NCBI GenBank assembly: GCA_965372135.1
Contig: CBDVBD010000006.1
Span: 1 to 44,607, forward strand
Reading direction: 5' to 3'
Source: CBDVBD01 sp965372135
Lineage (GTDB): Bacteria > Electryoneota > RPQS01 > CBDVBD01
Length of the DNA: 44,607 nt
In this document: positions 16,979 through 25,252 of the stretch, one piece after another
Position numbering within the stretch: the stretch's first letter is position 1
Layout: every line of letters starts with the position of its first letter
The notes under the pieces: generated by a model
Seen by the model: only the letters and a program-made list of their open reading frames with translations
Database searches by the model: none
What the model was told of the DNA's origin: nothing
Position numbers and translations under genes: made by a program

Positions 16979-17806
16979 TTATATGTTCTCTCCGTGCCGG
17001 GACAGTATTATTTTCAGGTCTGCGATCCTCTGGCGGATTTCCGGAGATGTCAGGGCTGATAGTTCCTGTTCCCAACGGTAGCCCCATTGGTAGCTGTTTC
17101 CCAGTTCCCGGTCGGATATGCCGGGGTGGCAGATTGCTTCCGTGGTGCCTTGGGGAAGATTGTGGATCAGGTTTTTCCAACGATTGGGAGTCAGACGCCC
17201 GCTTAGCGAGGTTCCGGCTACGAAATCAGCGTGACTGACTTCCAACGTTTCAAGATTTTGTACTACCCTTTTCGACAAGTATTCCAACAATCGGCTTTTT
17301 AACCCACGGTGGTTCGGTATGATTTCCCGGGGGATTACGCGTACCGCCGGAATGCGATATTTTTTGATCAACGGCAATATCACCCGCCAGACTATGGGCA
17401 GCAGGTGGAGGTGCTGATGGGAGTCGAGGTGCGTAGGGGTGATTCCCGCATCGACTAACTTGGCGATTTGCGCTCCCGCTTCCCTTCGCAGGTGTATCAG
17501 ACGAATTCGTCCGGCAAGAATCCGCGCCAGTATTCCAGTCCAAGATTTGGGAAAGCGACCGTTCAGGCACACCAAAGAGGGGATTTTTTCCGGCGGAAGT
17601 ATCGGAATTTCTTCCACGAAAGTCAAGTGGATGCCTACCCCGAGTTCCGGATGCTGTTTCGCGAGGTTGACCGCATCATCGAAGGCTTTTCCACAGGGTA
17701 CCAGGGATGCCGAGGTCAGTATTCCATCCTGATGCGCCTGGATAATCCCTTGATTAATGGCGGGATGCAGTCCGAAATCATCGCCGTTGACAATCAGCCG
17801 TTTCAT
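16979..17806 (-). CDS. YdjC/ChbG (HpnK/NaxD-like) carbohydrate deacetylase
   Basis: The product has 275 residues, the usual family length. Motifs: VNGDDFGLHPAIN at the N-terminus (metal-binding DD), GVGIHLTFVEE (metal His), and THLDSHQHLHLLP with the HxxxH-type metal site, then ICHPGISD. Family members remove N-acetyl groups from sugars (chitooligosaccharides in ChbG, a hopanoid precursor in HpnK, polyprenyl-phosphate-GalNAc in Francisella NaxD). The start ATG overlaps the stop of the GT2 gene by four bases (ATGA, 17803-17806), which implies coupled translation and a shared substrate. In this setting a NaxD-like role on a polyprenyl-linked N-acetyl sugar is the best guess. There are no hopanoid genes in the window to support HpnK. 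Confidence 0.85.
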   Translation of the reverse strand: MKRLIVNGDDFGLHPAINQGIIQAHQDGILTSASLVPCGKAFDDAVNLAKQHPELGVGIHLTFVEEIPILPPEKIPSLVCLNGRFPKSWTGILARILAGRIRLIHLRREAGAQIAKLVDAGITPTHLDSHQHLHLLPIVWRVILPLIKKYRIPAVRVIPREIIPNHRGLKSRLLEYLSKRVVQNLETLEVSHADFVAGTSLSGRLTPNRWKNLIHNLPQGTTEAICHPGISDRELGNSYQWGYRWEQELSALTSPEIRQRIADLKIILSRHGENI

Positions 17807-18507
17807 CGGGGTCGATATCCGTTAAGTAAGTATGAGCCCATATCGCATACGATTTTCCAGATGACGCTGGGACTCGCCATGGTGCTGACGCCAGCTTCCC
17901 GAGGATAATATTTTACGCCGATTTCTTTGATGGTAAACCCGGCGCGTTTGGCGGCGATCAGTAATTCAGCATCCAGGAAGGAACTTGCGGTTTTCAGGGT
18001 TATCGTTTCCAATACATTTCGCCGGAACAGCTTGAATGAGGAATTGACGTCTTTTACATGCAGCCCGAACATCAGCCGGATCAGGAAGTTATAGACGCGG
18101 GAATAAGCAGCGCGTTTGAATGTTTCGTCACGATTCTGACGGTATCCGATGACTATATCCGTGCCGTTCATCAAATCCAATGCTTTCCCCAAGTCGCGCA
18201 GGTCCACCTGATTGTCGGCATCGACATAGAATATGAGTTCTTTAGAGGCTTCGGCGAAACCGGTACGCATGGCACCGCCCAGTTGGCGGTTTTCGGGGTG
18301 ATGAATGACGCGTACCTTAGGGAATTCCCGGGATAGCGCATCGGCGATTTCGCCGGTACGGTCGGTGGAGGCGTCATCAACGACCAATACTTCGTAATCG
18401 GAACACAGGTCGGACAGTACTTCCACGGCGGAACGTACCGCGCTTTCGATGTTTCCTTCCTCGTTGTAGGCGGGGAAGAAGATGGTTACCTGGGGTTTTT
18501 CGGGCAT
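17803..18507 (-). CDS. GT2 glycosyltransferase, polyprenyl-phosphate sugar synthase (DPM1/ArnC/FlmF2-like)
   Basis: The product has 234 residues. Motifs: TIFFPAYNEEGNI, YEVLVVDDASTDRTGEI, NRQLGGAMRTGF, FYVDADNQVDL (DxD metal site) and VNSSFKLFRRNVLE. This is a compact DPM-type GT2 without the C-terminal membrane helices of ArnC. Such enzymes transfer a sugar from a nucleotide donor to a polyprenyl phosphate. The gene is translationally coupled to a YdjC deacetylase and lies, across one repeat island, just downstream of an SMR transporter and a GT39 transferase. That set suggests it makes the lipid-linked N-acetyl sugar that the deacetylase then trims. Confidence 0.88.
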   Translation of the reverse strand: MPEKPQVTIFFPAYNEEGNIESAVRSAVEVLSDLCSDYEVLVVDDASTDRTGEIADALSREFPKVRVIHHPENRQLGGAMRTGFAEASKELIFYVDADNQVDLRDLGKALDLMNGTDIVIGYRQNRDETFKRAAYSRVYNFLIRLMFGLHVKDVNSSFKLFRRNVLETITLKTASSFLDAELLIAAKRAGFTIKEIGVKYYPREAGVSTMASPSVIWKIVCDMGSYLLNGYRPR

Positions 18508-18898
18508 ATGGTAATTTTCTTTCTGTCAGGTGGGGACACCTGACAGCACAAAATTCATTTCGACGGATTGGGACTGCTGGGTGAGGAATCGAAATTCGTT
18601 GAATCGTGATTCGTTGACACCCTGCAGCACAGAGTGTAATTGAAACCGCTGAAGCGGTTGAATTTGTAATTAGTGCATTTCTTACACCACTCCGCCAGTG
18701 GGCGGACAAGAATGAATTGTGGTGCTATTCCTAAGGCGGTAGCAAGCTACCGCACTCCAAAGTAATGCTCGGAACCCGACCTATATGACTGAAGCAAGCT
18801 TCAGTCCAACAAAGCGCAAGCAAGCTTGCGCACTCCAAAGTTGTCAGGATCACAGGGATCCTGACCTACGACTGCCTCGTTCGCAATGACGGAATTTA
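18508..18898. repeat. Hairpin-repeat island C (391-base gap)
   Basis: No gene is visible. The gap is nearly filled with hairpins: 18523-18546 (CTGTCAGGTG/CACCTGACAG followed by CACA), 18574-18627 (a longer degenerate form of the GGGTG…CACCC unit with two inner GAATCG palindromes), 18644-18659 (AACCGC-TGAA-GCGGTT), 18692-18707 (TCCGCC/GGCGGA), 18736-18763 (GCGGTAGC-AA-GCTACCGC plus ACTCCAAAGT), 18788-18805 (ACTGAAGC-AA-GCTTCAGT), 18814-18841 (GCGCAAGC-AA-GCTTGCGC plus ACTCCAAAGT) and 18843-18865 (GTCAGGATC/GATCCTGAC then CTACGA). The order of modules is close to that of island B, so the islands may spread as composite blocks. Confidence 0.85.
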
Positions 18899-19258
18899 TT
18901 AATTGTGAGTCACCATGATGACTCCGGCGACGATGACCAGGACGCCACCGAATCTAAACCACGTAACGGGTTCCTTGAATATAAAATAGGACAGCGCTAC
19001 CACCAGAATGTACCCCACACTAACCAATGGGTAAGCATAGGACAGATGCACCCGAGACAGTATCATCAGCCAAACCACGGTGGATACGCCGTAGCAGCAC
19101 AGCCCCAACCAGAGGAACGGGCTGCTCGCCACAGCGGGAATGGCGGTTGACAGGTGGCTGAAGTCGACGGCTCCGACACGCATCATGGTGTGCTTGAATA
19201 GCAGTTGTCCGCAAACGCCTAACGATACGCTGATTCCGATCATAAACAGGGGATGCAT
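18899..19258 (-). CDS. Small four-helix transporter (EamA/SMR family, ArnE/F-like)
   Basis: The product has 119 residues and four predicted membrane helices (about 1-20, 42-65, 72-92 and 98-117). Segments LGVCGQLLFKHTM, SYAYPLVSVGYILV and FRFGGVLVIVAGV are typical of the drug/metabolite transporter superfamily, in particular the single-domain ArnE/ArnF and SMR branches. ArnE and ArnF flip undecaprenyl-phosphate-aminoarabinose across the inner membrane. The gene is 8 bases after a GT39 transferase, which is the ArnT position, so flipping of a polyprenyl-phosphate sugar is the likely role. Only one subunit is present here; it could work as a homodimer or with a partner elsewhere. Confidence 0.82.
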   Translation of the reverse strand: MHPLFMIGISVSLGVCGQLLFKHTMMRVGAVDFSHLSTAIPAVASSPFLWLGLCCYGVSTVVWLMILSRVHLSYAYPLVSVGYILVVALSYFIFKEPVTWFRFGGVLVIVAGVIMVTHN

Positions 19259-19266
19259 GTGTTCTC

Positions 19267-20766
19267 CTAAAGATTCGGGGGATAGAATTTCACCACGACG
19301 GTTTCGCCGTCGTTCCAGTAATCGTTACGAACCCGGCTGCGGACTTCCTGTATGGGCACCATAACCCCTTTATCCAGACCGATTCTGGTGATATACCATA
19401 TGCCGGCTGCGCCATCATCGAAGGCTTGTTCGATGTCCCGGTCTAATGGTGTGATGGTCTGAAAGCGCCCCAGGGAGAGATCCGGGACCCAGAATTCGAA
19501 ACGGTATTCATCGAAATGATCCCGGGCGACGAAATCATGATGATAGTAGTACTGGAACAGGGCGGTGCCTGTGCGTTTCAAGTCGGTCATCACGATTTCA
19601 CCGGATTGGATTTCGGTTTCGATACGTTGCACCACGGCGCGGAAATCGGTTTTGGAAAAGATTACCGGCTGAGTGCTCAGGGAAAATATGCCGTAGCCGA
19701 CACAGTTGATCAGCCATAACGGGATCATCGCCACCCACCATTTTTTTCCGACCCAAGCGGCGGCGGCAGCAGCGGCTAACAGCCCATATATCGGTGCTAA
19801 GTTGGGGAAGCTCAGGACATCGGCTTGGCTCTTCACCATCCCGGCGACATTAACCAGCAGGAAGATACCCAGGAATAACATGGGTCGCCATTTGGGGATG
19901 ATGGCAATTACCCCGCCGATCGCCATGCCGAAGGCGACCACTGCGGTCACCCAAAACAGGGGTGTTGCCAGCACTTTGCTCCATTCGGGACCGTGGAACA
20001 CATAGCCGACTCCCAGGTGGTACAAGACACCTGCCAACCTACGGATGATCACGGATGTCGAATCACCGCCCGGTCGGATCTCCGTTAGCAGTTCGGTGCG
20101 AAGGGTTATCTGGCTGATGGTGGTGCTGAGCAGGGGCAGATATAATACCACAATCGCAAAGTTAGCGACCAACCAGGGGATCCATAGTTTTTGGCGACCT
20201 TTGGCAGTGACCAGAAAATATAGGTTGACCGCGGCGAAGGTACCCCAGCCGTAGTGGTGAGTGTAGACGCAGGCGGCTTGCGCCAGGGCGTATAATATCC
20301 AGGCTTTGATACCGCCGTTTTTTTCCGCCGCCCACCAGAATGCGAATAATGCGGCGATGGATAAGGCGCCGAACAGGGCATAGGATGTGGCGTTGGTGGC
20401 GGTAATCAGCCCGAAGTAGGACAGGGCTGCCCAGAGTCCAGCCCCCCAGCCTACGTAGCTGCCAAGTACTTTAGTACCCCAGAACCAGGTTAGGAGTACG
20501 ATGCCCAGCCATCCCAAGGCTGATAGGAAGCGTAATGCGAATTCGCCTGACCCGAACAGCTTAATCATCAGATGCTGCGCCAGCAGGTATCCAGGAGGGT
20601 GGAAGTCGTTGCCGGCAGCGGATATTATGGTGCCGGGAGTATCCGCGGCAATCTTAGCGTAGTAGGCTTCATCGGGCCACAGGCTTTTATGCTGCAGCCG
20701 AGGAAGTAGGATTATCAGGGTTACCGCGATGATGATGGCTGCCGACAGCCAGGGGTTGATTCGCAT
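19267..20766 (-). CDS. GT39/ArnT-type polytopic glycosyltransferase
   Basis: The product has 499 residues and about ten membrane helices, plus a soluble C-terminal part from about residue 370. The first periplasmic loop has LQHKSLWPDEAYY, whose acidic DE pair is the catalytic site of GT39/PMT-type enzymes, followed by the family's FHPPGYLL segment. These enzymes move a sugar from a polyprenyl phosphate to a lipid or protein acceptor in the periplasm. The gene starts two bases after the stop of an acyltransferase gene and is followed by an SMR flippase. An ArnT- or FlmK-like role in decorating a lipid-A-type molecule is plausible. It replaces the broken GT39 at 6330-7789 as the intact copy in this region. 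Confidence 0.85.
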   Translation of the reverse strand: MRINPWLSAAIIIAVTLIILLPRLQHKSLWPDEAYYAKIAADTPGTIISAAGNDFHPPGYLLAQHLMIKLFGSGEFALRFLSALGWLGIVLLTWFWGTKVLGSYVGWGAGLWAALSYFGLITATNATSYALFGALSIAALFAFWWAAEKNGGIKAWILYALAQAACVYTHHYGWGTFAAVNLYFLVTAKGRQKLWIPWLVANFAIVVLYLPLLSTTISQITLRTELLTEIRPGGDSTSVIIRRLAGVLYHLGVGYVFHGPEWSKVLATPLFWVTAVVAFGMAIGGVIAIIPKWRPMLFLGIFLLVNVAGMVKSQADVLSFPNLAPIYGLLAAAAAAAWVGKKWWVAMIPLWLINCVGYGIFSLSTQPVIFSKTDFRAVVQRIETEIQSGEIVMTDLKRTGTALFQYYYHHDFVARDHFDEYRFEFWVPDLSLGRFQTITPLDRDIEQAFDDGAAGIWYITRIGLDKGVMVPIQEVRSRVRNDYWNDGETVVVKFYPPNL

Positions 20767-20768
20767 GG

Positions 20769-21710
20769 TTAGATTCCGGTTTCGTCATAGGTTGGGAAAT
20801 GGAGTCGGTTTCCTCGCACCGCACCAGCCAAGTCATCCAGTCCAATTCGCCGGGGTGGGTGCGGAATTCGGGTTCCAATAGTCGGAAAAATCGTGCTGCT
20901 ACTGCGGGTGATATCCTCCCGGGATTTAGTCGATGGATCGACCTCGAAATATGGATATATTTTGAGCAAGTGCCTGTCGCCGGGTCGGTGGCGTATCAGG
21001 CTGGGGACAATCATGGCACCGGTTCGGGCTGCCAGTCGTATCCAGCCGGATGATAGTAGTAATTCCCTGCCCAACAGAGGCAGTGTGATGCCCTTGGTGC
21101 CGGCTTCGGCGGTGGATGCGATCTGCAGCACGCCGTTGTTTTTAAGCCATTCCATCATCCAACGAGGCGAGCCACCACGAAATTCTACGTGATGGATGCG
21201 ACGTACCGGATCCAGTTTGGCGGTACGGCTGGCGGCGGCGTAGTCGGCATACTCCGATGATACTACTGGCAATCGGTATCCTTTCAAGGCGATGCCGACG
21301 TGGTGGATACTTTCGTTGCCGAAATGAGGATACGGCAGAATCACGTCTCTGCCGGTCTCCAGTGCCTTGTCGAGATGTTCCAACCCTTGGAATTCCACCC
21401 ACTGGTCGATGTTGTCCGGGGTTAAGCGCTCAACCAAGAAGAGGGACAGGAATTTCCGTTGGTGGTTCAGCCAGAAAGTGTTCAGAATGGTAGTTGCCTC
21501 AGATGGGCCGATGTCGGGTAATGCTTCCTGGATGGCATTCAGGTATCGTTCCGGGGATCGATTGGAACCGATATAGCCGATCCTTCGCCGGATTTTCCCC
21601 AAGGGTCGGGCTAAGCGATCCAGCCCTTTCGGGTCGGTTACGCAGTTTCGGAATACGGTACGAAATATTGTGTAATAAGCGCCCATGGCAGCAAGGGTCA
21701 GGGGATTCAT
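20769..21710 (-). CDS. LpxL/HtrB-type lipid acyltransferase, probable frameshift near the C-terminus
   Basis: The start is taken at ATG 21708-21710 because it overlaps the upstream TGA as ATGA; the frame opens ten codons earlier at 21740. The acyltransferase motif is LPYPHFGNES; most relatives have HFGNWE, so the acidic residue is one position closer to the His than usual. GTKGITLPLLGRELLLSSGWIRLA matches the family's substrate pocket. After EDITR (about 20905) the frame turns into a Pro/Arg-rich tail. The alternative frame there reads VAARFFRLLEPEFRTHPGE and WMTWLVR, which matches the usual family end. A single-base frameshift at about 20900-20912 is likely. Its role would be acylation of a lipid-A-like or aminolipid precursor at the inner membrane. 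Confidence 0.8.
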   Translation of the reverse strand: MNPLTLAAMGAYYTIFRTVFRNCVTDPKGLDRLARPLGKIRRRIGYIGSNRSPERYLNAIQEALPDIGPSEATTILNTFWLNHQRKFLSLFLVERLTPDNIDQWVEFQGLEHLDKALETGRDVILPYPHFGNESIHHVGIALKGYRLPVVSSEYADYAAASRTAKLDPVRRIHHVEFRGGSPRWMMEWLKNNGVLQIASTAEAGTKGITLPLLGRELLLSSGWIRLAARTGAMIVPSLIRHRPGDRHLLKIYPYFEVDPSTKSREDITRSSSTIFPTIGTRIPHPPRRIGLDDLAGAVRGNRLHFPTYDETGI

Positions 21711-22687
21711 GGCTGGCTTCCCATCTTGCGTTTGATCCATGATGCCGCGTCTTGCAGGTCACTCCATAGAGGGTGGTGATTACGCCACACCGCACTGCAT
21801 TGGCTGCAAAGCGGCAAGTCCTTCGGGTTTTTGGCTTTCAGCCGTTTACGGGCTTCAGTCATTTCCGGTCCGTTCCAGACGTCGCGGATTTTCTTTTCCG
21901 GGAATTTTCCGATTTGCCACTGGTGATTGAGGTCGCCGCAACAGCCCAAGAAGGTGCCGTCCCAGCCGATGGATACCGACTGCCATAACGCCTGGCAAGG
22001 GAAATACCTGCTGCCAATGCGGAGGATAAAGCCTTCCGCTTCCTGCCGGGGCCAAGTGAACGGCGCCAGTATTCGGATGTGATCCAGCGGAAGCCCATCG
22101 AAGTGTTTTTTGAATTCGGGGCGCAGTCCGTTGGACGCGTCACCGGACACCTGGATTACCTGGAGTATAGATGTTGGGATTTGGCTTTGCAGCGATTTTT
22201 TGGTTTCCAGGAATCCGAGTATGTTCTCCAGGGTTTCCTGGTAATTAGCGCCTTGGTGCACGGCTTGGTAGCCTTCCGCATCTTGACCGTCGAAGCTGAA
22301 GCTGATTTCATGCAGTCCGGAATGGATTAGTTCGTAGCTCAAGTCCGGATTCAACCGGGTGGCGTTGGTGTGGATGACACTCCTCAGTCCAAGTTTTACC
22401 GCAGCTTCCACCATTTCCGGTAGTTTTGCGTGTAATGCCGGCTCGCCGGCAAGGAAGAAGCGCACTTCATGCACCCCAAACTCCGCAGCATCTTCCAAGA
22501 TTGCATGCGCCAGGTCCAAGTCCATCATTCCGGTGGGGAGGGTACGGTCCAGGGAACACACGGTGCAGGACAAGTTGCAGGCGTTGGTGGGCTCTAAGTT
22601 GATATATTCCGGCGGGTGGGGCAGGTGTATGCGCCTCCGGTACCAAGCTAAACGCCAACGGATAGTATGGATGATGTCACGCACCAT
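21707..22687 (-). CDS. Radical SAM/SPASM domain protein
   Basis: The product has 326 residues. The cluster motif is CNLSCTVC (C37, C41, C44) inside the usual NLEPTNACNLSC context. FFLAGEPALH is the GGEP-like SAM-binding strand, and SFSFDGQDAEGYQAVHQGA is the family's mid-domain signature. The C-terminal part has a SPASM-type set of cysteines (FPCQALW, FLGCCGDLNHQW and LCSQCSAVW), which bind auxiliary [4Fe-4S] clusters. No B12 domain is present. Such enzymes modify peptides or small molecules, and in polysaccharide clusters some act on sugars or lipids. The gene is coupled to the acyltransferase by an ATGA overlap and starts six bases after the upstream B12 radical SAM gene. Confidence 0.87.
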   Translation of the reverse strand: MVRDIIHTIRWRLAWYRRRIHLPHPPEYINLEPTNACNLSCTVCSLDRTLPTGMMDLDLAHAILEDAAEFGVHEVRFFLAGEPALHAKLPEMVEAAVKLGLRSVIHTNATRLNPDLSYELIHSGLHEISFSFDGQDAEGYQAVHQGANYQETLENILGFLETKKSLQSQIPTSILQVIQVSGDASNGLRPEFKKHFDGLPLDHIRILAPFTWPRQEAEGFILRIGSRYFPCQALWQSVSIGWDGTFLGCCGDLNHQWQIGKFPEKKIRDVWNGPEMTEARKRLKAKNPKDLPLCSQCSAVWRNHHPLWSDLQDAASWIKRKMGSQP

Positions 22688-22693
22688 TTCACC

Positions 22694-24058
22694 TTAGTGG
22701 GTAGTTAATTCCCCGGGTTCTAGTTCAATGGTTTCGCTGTCCCGGTCGTGGCGATGTTTGACACGCCATAACGCCACGTAGCCTTTGTACAACCATTCTA
22801 TCCACCGGTGATTGGGTGGAGTATAGAAGGTTTTCAATAACTGTTCTTCGTTTTCCGGCAGCAGGTCGGTATCCGGAGTAATAACTCCCTCTTTCAGGGC
22901 TAAATCATAGATGGCAGTGTGGGGTTCGATACGGATTTTCCCCAATAGGAAGCCGTTCCAACGTCCCCGAAGCTGCCATCGGGCTTTCAAGAAGAATCCG
23001 ATTAACGACCAGAAACCGCCTGCGGTTTGTCCCGGGGGGCTTACGAAAAAGTTGTACCCTACACGCAGTCCCGGGATTTCGCGTACCAATCGATAGCCTC
23101 GTTGAATATCGGCTTTTTCCATGCCTTTTCCCAGCTTCTTCAGTGCCTGATCGGTGTAGCCGTCGGGGGAGAAGGACACCTCGTAGCAGCCAGCATCCAC
23201 CATCATTTCCAGGAAGTCGCGATCCAAGTTTTTATCATGCAGCCAGGCAGACCAGCGCAGGGGCATATCGCGTTGCAGTAACTCTTGACACACCGCTATG
23301 GCATGTGCTTTAGGATGGTTGAAGACGGAATCGACGAACATGAATTCCGGCACGCCGAATTCTTCCCACAAGCGTTGGATTTCGTCCACCACTTTTACCG
23401 GATTCAGCAGGCGGTAGCAGGTGCCGTTTAAGTAGCCATAAGTACAATATACACAGTGTTGTTCGCAGCCGCGTTTGGTGGATATGCCCACGGTGGCTGG
23501 TCCGTGTATATATAGTTTGGGATCCAAGAGGTCATAACGGGGCTGGGACCAATTTTCCTGTGAGGGGAGTGGTCTGGCACCGGTATATCGGATGCCGTCG
23601 CCGTCACGGAAATATATTCCGGGAACATTTTGGGATTGATTCAGGTTCGCCAGCAGTTCGGGGAATACGATTTCGCCTTCCAGGGGCACACCGAAATCCA
23701 GGTCAAGGTAGCGCTCCATAATGGGTTGGGCATGTACGGAAAATCCGGAACCGCCGATGATTCTTTTGGCGTCGGGTACCCGGGATTTGATTAAGTCCAG
23801 AGTGGGTTGTAGGATTTTGATATAGGCAAAGGGGTCGCGAAACTGGGTGGTATCGACATTGCGCAATGATATTCCCGCCACGTCGGGCTGGAAGCCGGTT
23901 AGCTCCTGTGCTAACGGTTTCCAGGGATCATGCAGGATATTGGGATCGATGATGCGTACTTCATGGTGGGAAAGCGCACCGGCAAGGGTGGCTAATCCGA
24001 TGGGATAGATCGCTTTTTCGCGACGCCCCAACCAGGATTGTATTAATAGGATTTTCAA
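22694..24058 (-). CDS. B12-binding domain radical SAM protein
   Basis: The frame is open from a GTG at 24103, but I place the start at TTG 24056-24058. From there the protein reads LKILLIQSWLGRRE, the family's normal opening, while the 15 codons upstream come from repeat-like DNA. Neither start has a clear ribosome binding site. The product has about 454 residues: a B12-binding domain (about 1-150, with YPIGLATLAGALS), then the cluster motif RGCEQHCVYC (C198, C202 and C205 counted from the TTG), FMFVDSVFNHP, and a C-terminal region of about 120 residues specific to this protein. It is the first gene of a tight set with the SPASM protein, acyltransferase, GT39 and SMR transporter. The substrate is unknown. 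Confidence 0.85.
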   Translation of the reverse strand: MKILLIQSWLGRREKAIYPIGLATLAGALSHHEVRIIDPNILHDPWKPLAQELTGFQPDVAGISLRNVDTTQFRDPFAYIKILQPTLDLIKSRVPDAKRIIGGSGFSVHAQPIMERYLDLDFGVPLEGEIVFPELLANLNQSQNVPGIYFRDGDGIRYTGARPLPSQENWSQPRYDLLDPKLYIHGPATVGISTKRGCEQHCVYCTYGYLNGTCYRLLNPVKVVDEIQRLWEEFGVPEFMFVDSVFNHPKAHAIAVCQELLQRDMPLRWSAWLHDKNLDRDFLEMMVDAGCYEVSFSPDGYTDQALKKLGKGMEKADIQRGYRLVREIPGLRVGYNFFVSPPGQTAGGFWSLIGFFLKARWQLRGRWNGFLLGKIRIEPHTAIYDLALKEGVITPDTDLLPENEEQLLKTFYTPPNHRWIEWLYKGYVALWRVKHRHDRDSETIELEPGELTTH

Positions 24059-24104
24059 GGTGTTACGTTTTGGCAGTAAATAAGCACAATTCTGTACGGT
24101 CACA

Positions 24105-24144
24105 TCCCGCCGTGGCGGGACAAGACCCGACAGAACTCCAAATG
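24105..24144. repeat. Single hairpin with an ACTCCAAA-type tail
   Basis: TCCCGC and GCGGGA (24105-24120) form a perfect hairpin around CGTG. After 14 bases comes ACTCCAAATG (24135-24144), close to the ACTCCAAAGT tail of the larger islands. It lies just upstream of the radical SAM gene that starts at 24058 and supplies the codons between GTG 24103 and that start. Confidence 0.6.
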
Positions 24145-24180
24145 TGATGATGTATCATGTTATAAATGACCACGCGGTGA

Positions 24181-24962
24181 TTATCCATCTGGAGTATCCG
24201 GTAACGGTTTCCGACGGCAGAGGAACCGATAGTACACAGTTCTCAGTATCCTGACAGATTCATAGATAACTTTGTAGAAAGGTTTCATGTAGCTCTGGTG
24301 AAAGAGGTTCACCATCGGCTTCTTCAGCATCAGTCGTAGCAGCCAGCGGGGGTATTTGCGATAGATTAGTGAAAGTACCAAACTGAAATAGGTGAACTCT
24401 CTGTCTTGATAATGTCTCTGGTAGATCTGGCTGTGGATGTCGCTAATCAGTTCTTCTTGTACGGCTCGATCATACAGTTCGGTACCGGGGAACAGCGCCA
24501 GGGAAAACAGTTGCATCAGATAGGGTCTGGGCAGTTCCACAATGTCGTTCAGGGTCTGGAGAGTGTGATCTACCGGTTCCCAGGGGTTTTCAATAATCAC
24601 ATCGTAGAGAACGGTGATTTGATCTGGATACTTGCTTAAAAGATTTGCGGCGTGCTTGACGTGATCCAGCCCCCCCCCCCAGGTCCTTCGGAACAGAGTC
24701 AGGGTCTCCGGAACGCAGCTTTGAATCCCCACTTCCACATAACATAGACCAGCTTCTACCAGGGCTTTGACCTTTCGTTCAGTTACAGCATTCGGCGTTG
24801 CCATGCAGCGGAAGGGCAACCCAATGCCAGTTGCCAGATCCAATCACGAACCTCCTGCCGGCTCCACCACCGGTCATGGAACGCCATCAGCGGTTCCTGG
24901 GGGGATTCGTCCGCCCGGAATTCCAGATAATCACAGATTGTTTTGGGTGTCTTGCTGGTCAT
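24181..24962 (-). pseudogene. Remnant of a radical SAM protein (C-terminal half, frameshifted)
   Basis: The frame from 24843 to 24181 encodes 220 residues of the back half of a radical SAM enzyme: IGLPFRCMATPNAVTE, LVEAGLCYVEVGIQS and LFPGTELYDRAV are family segments that follow the cluster domain. A TGA lies immediately before its TTG. A second frame from ATG 24962 (59 codons, to 24783) reads MTSKTPKTICDYLEFRAD and FHDRWWSRQEVRDWIW; it appears to be the preceding part of the same protein and joins at about 24840. The B12 domain and CxxxCxxC motif are missing. The coding strand also has a run of 11 G (C on the plus strand, 24670-24680) within TWGGGLDH. The gene is very probably dead. Confidence 0.75.
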
Positions 24963-25043
24963 GGAATTGTCTCGCTAACATCCCTCTTGCGATGCTGATT
25001 CCGGTATTAGTTTAAGAATATTAATATACAAAATAACTCTATA

Positions 25044-25130
25044 TTAATCAAGCATGGCATGGACTTTCTTGCGTATCTCATCGAGCTCTTTTGGCTGTTT
25101 ATTGCCATATGAAACGTTATACTTCACCAT
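25044..25130 (-). CDS. Very short ORF, 28 residues, unknown
   Basis: An ATG at 25128-25130 opens 28 codons ending in TAA (25044-25046), in an AT-rich gap between two broken genes. The product is hydrophilic, with a basic-acidic helix (KELDEIRKKVHAML). An AGG about five bases upstream is a weak ribosome binding site. I do not recognise it. It could be a fragment of a longer lost gene or simply chance. Confidence 0.25.
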   Translation of the reverse strand: MVKYNVSYGNKQPKELDEIRKKVHAMLD

Positions 25131-25252
25131 AATAGCCTAATATTATTAATGTTAAAGTCGGAACACTACCTGCTAGACACAGACAATATTCCGACCCTCA
25201 ATTAATGAGATTTTTTTAATTATGGGATTGGTTTATTTAAGCGGTTCAGTTG

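Noticed and set aside
25157..25195. GTCGGAA/TTCCGAC inverted repeat as a terminator
   Set aside because: The stem has only seven pairs around a 25-base loop and no T-run follows on the minus strand. It is too weak to call.
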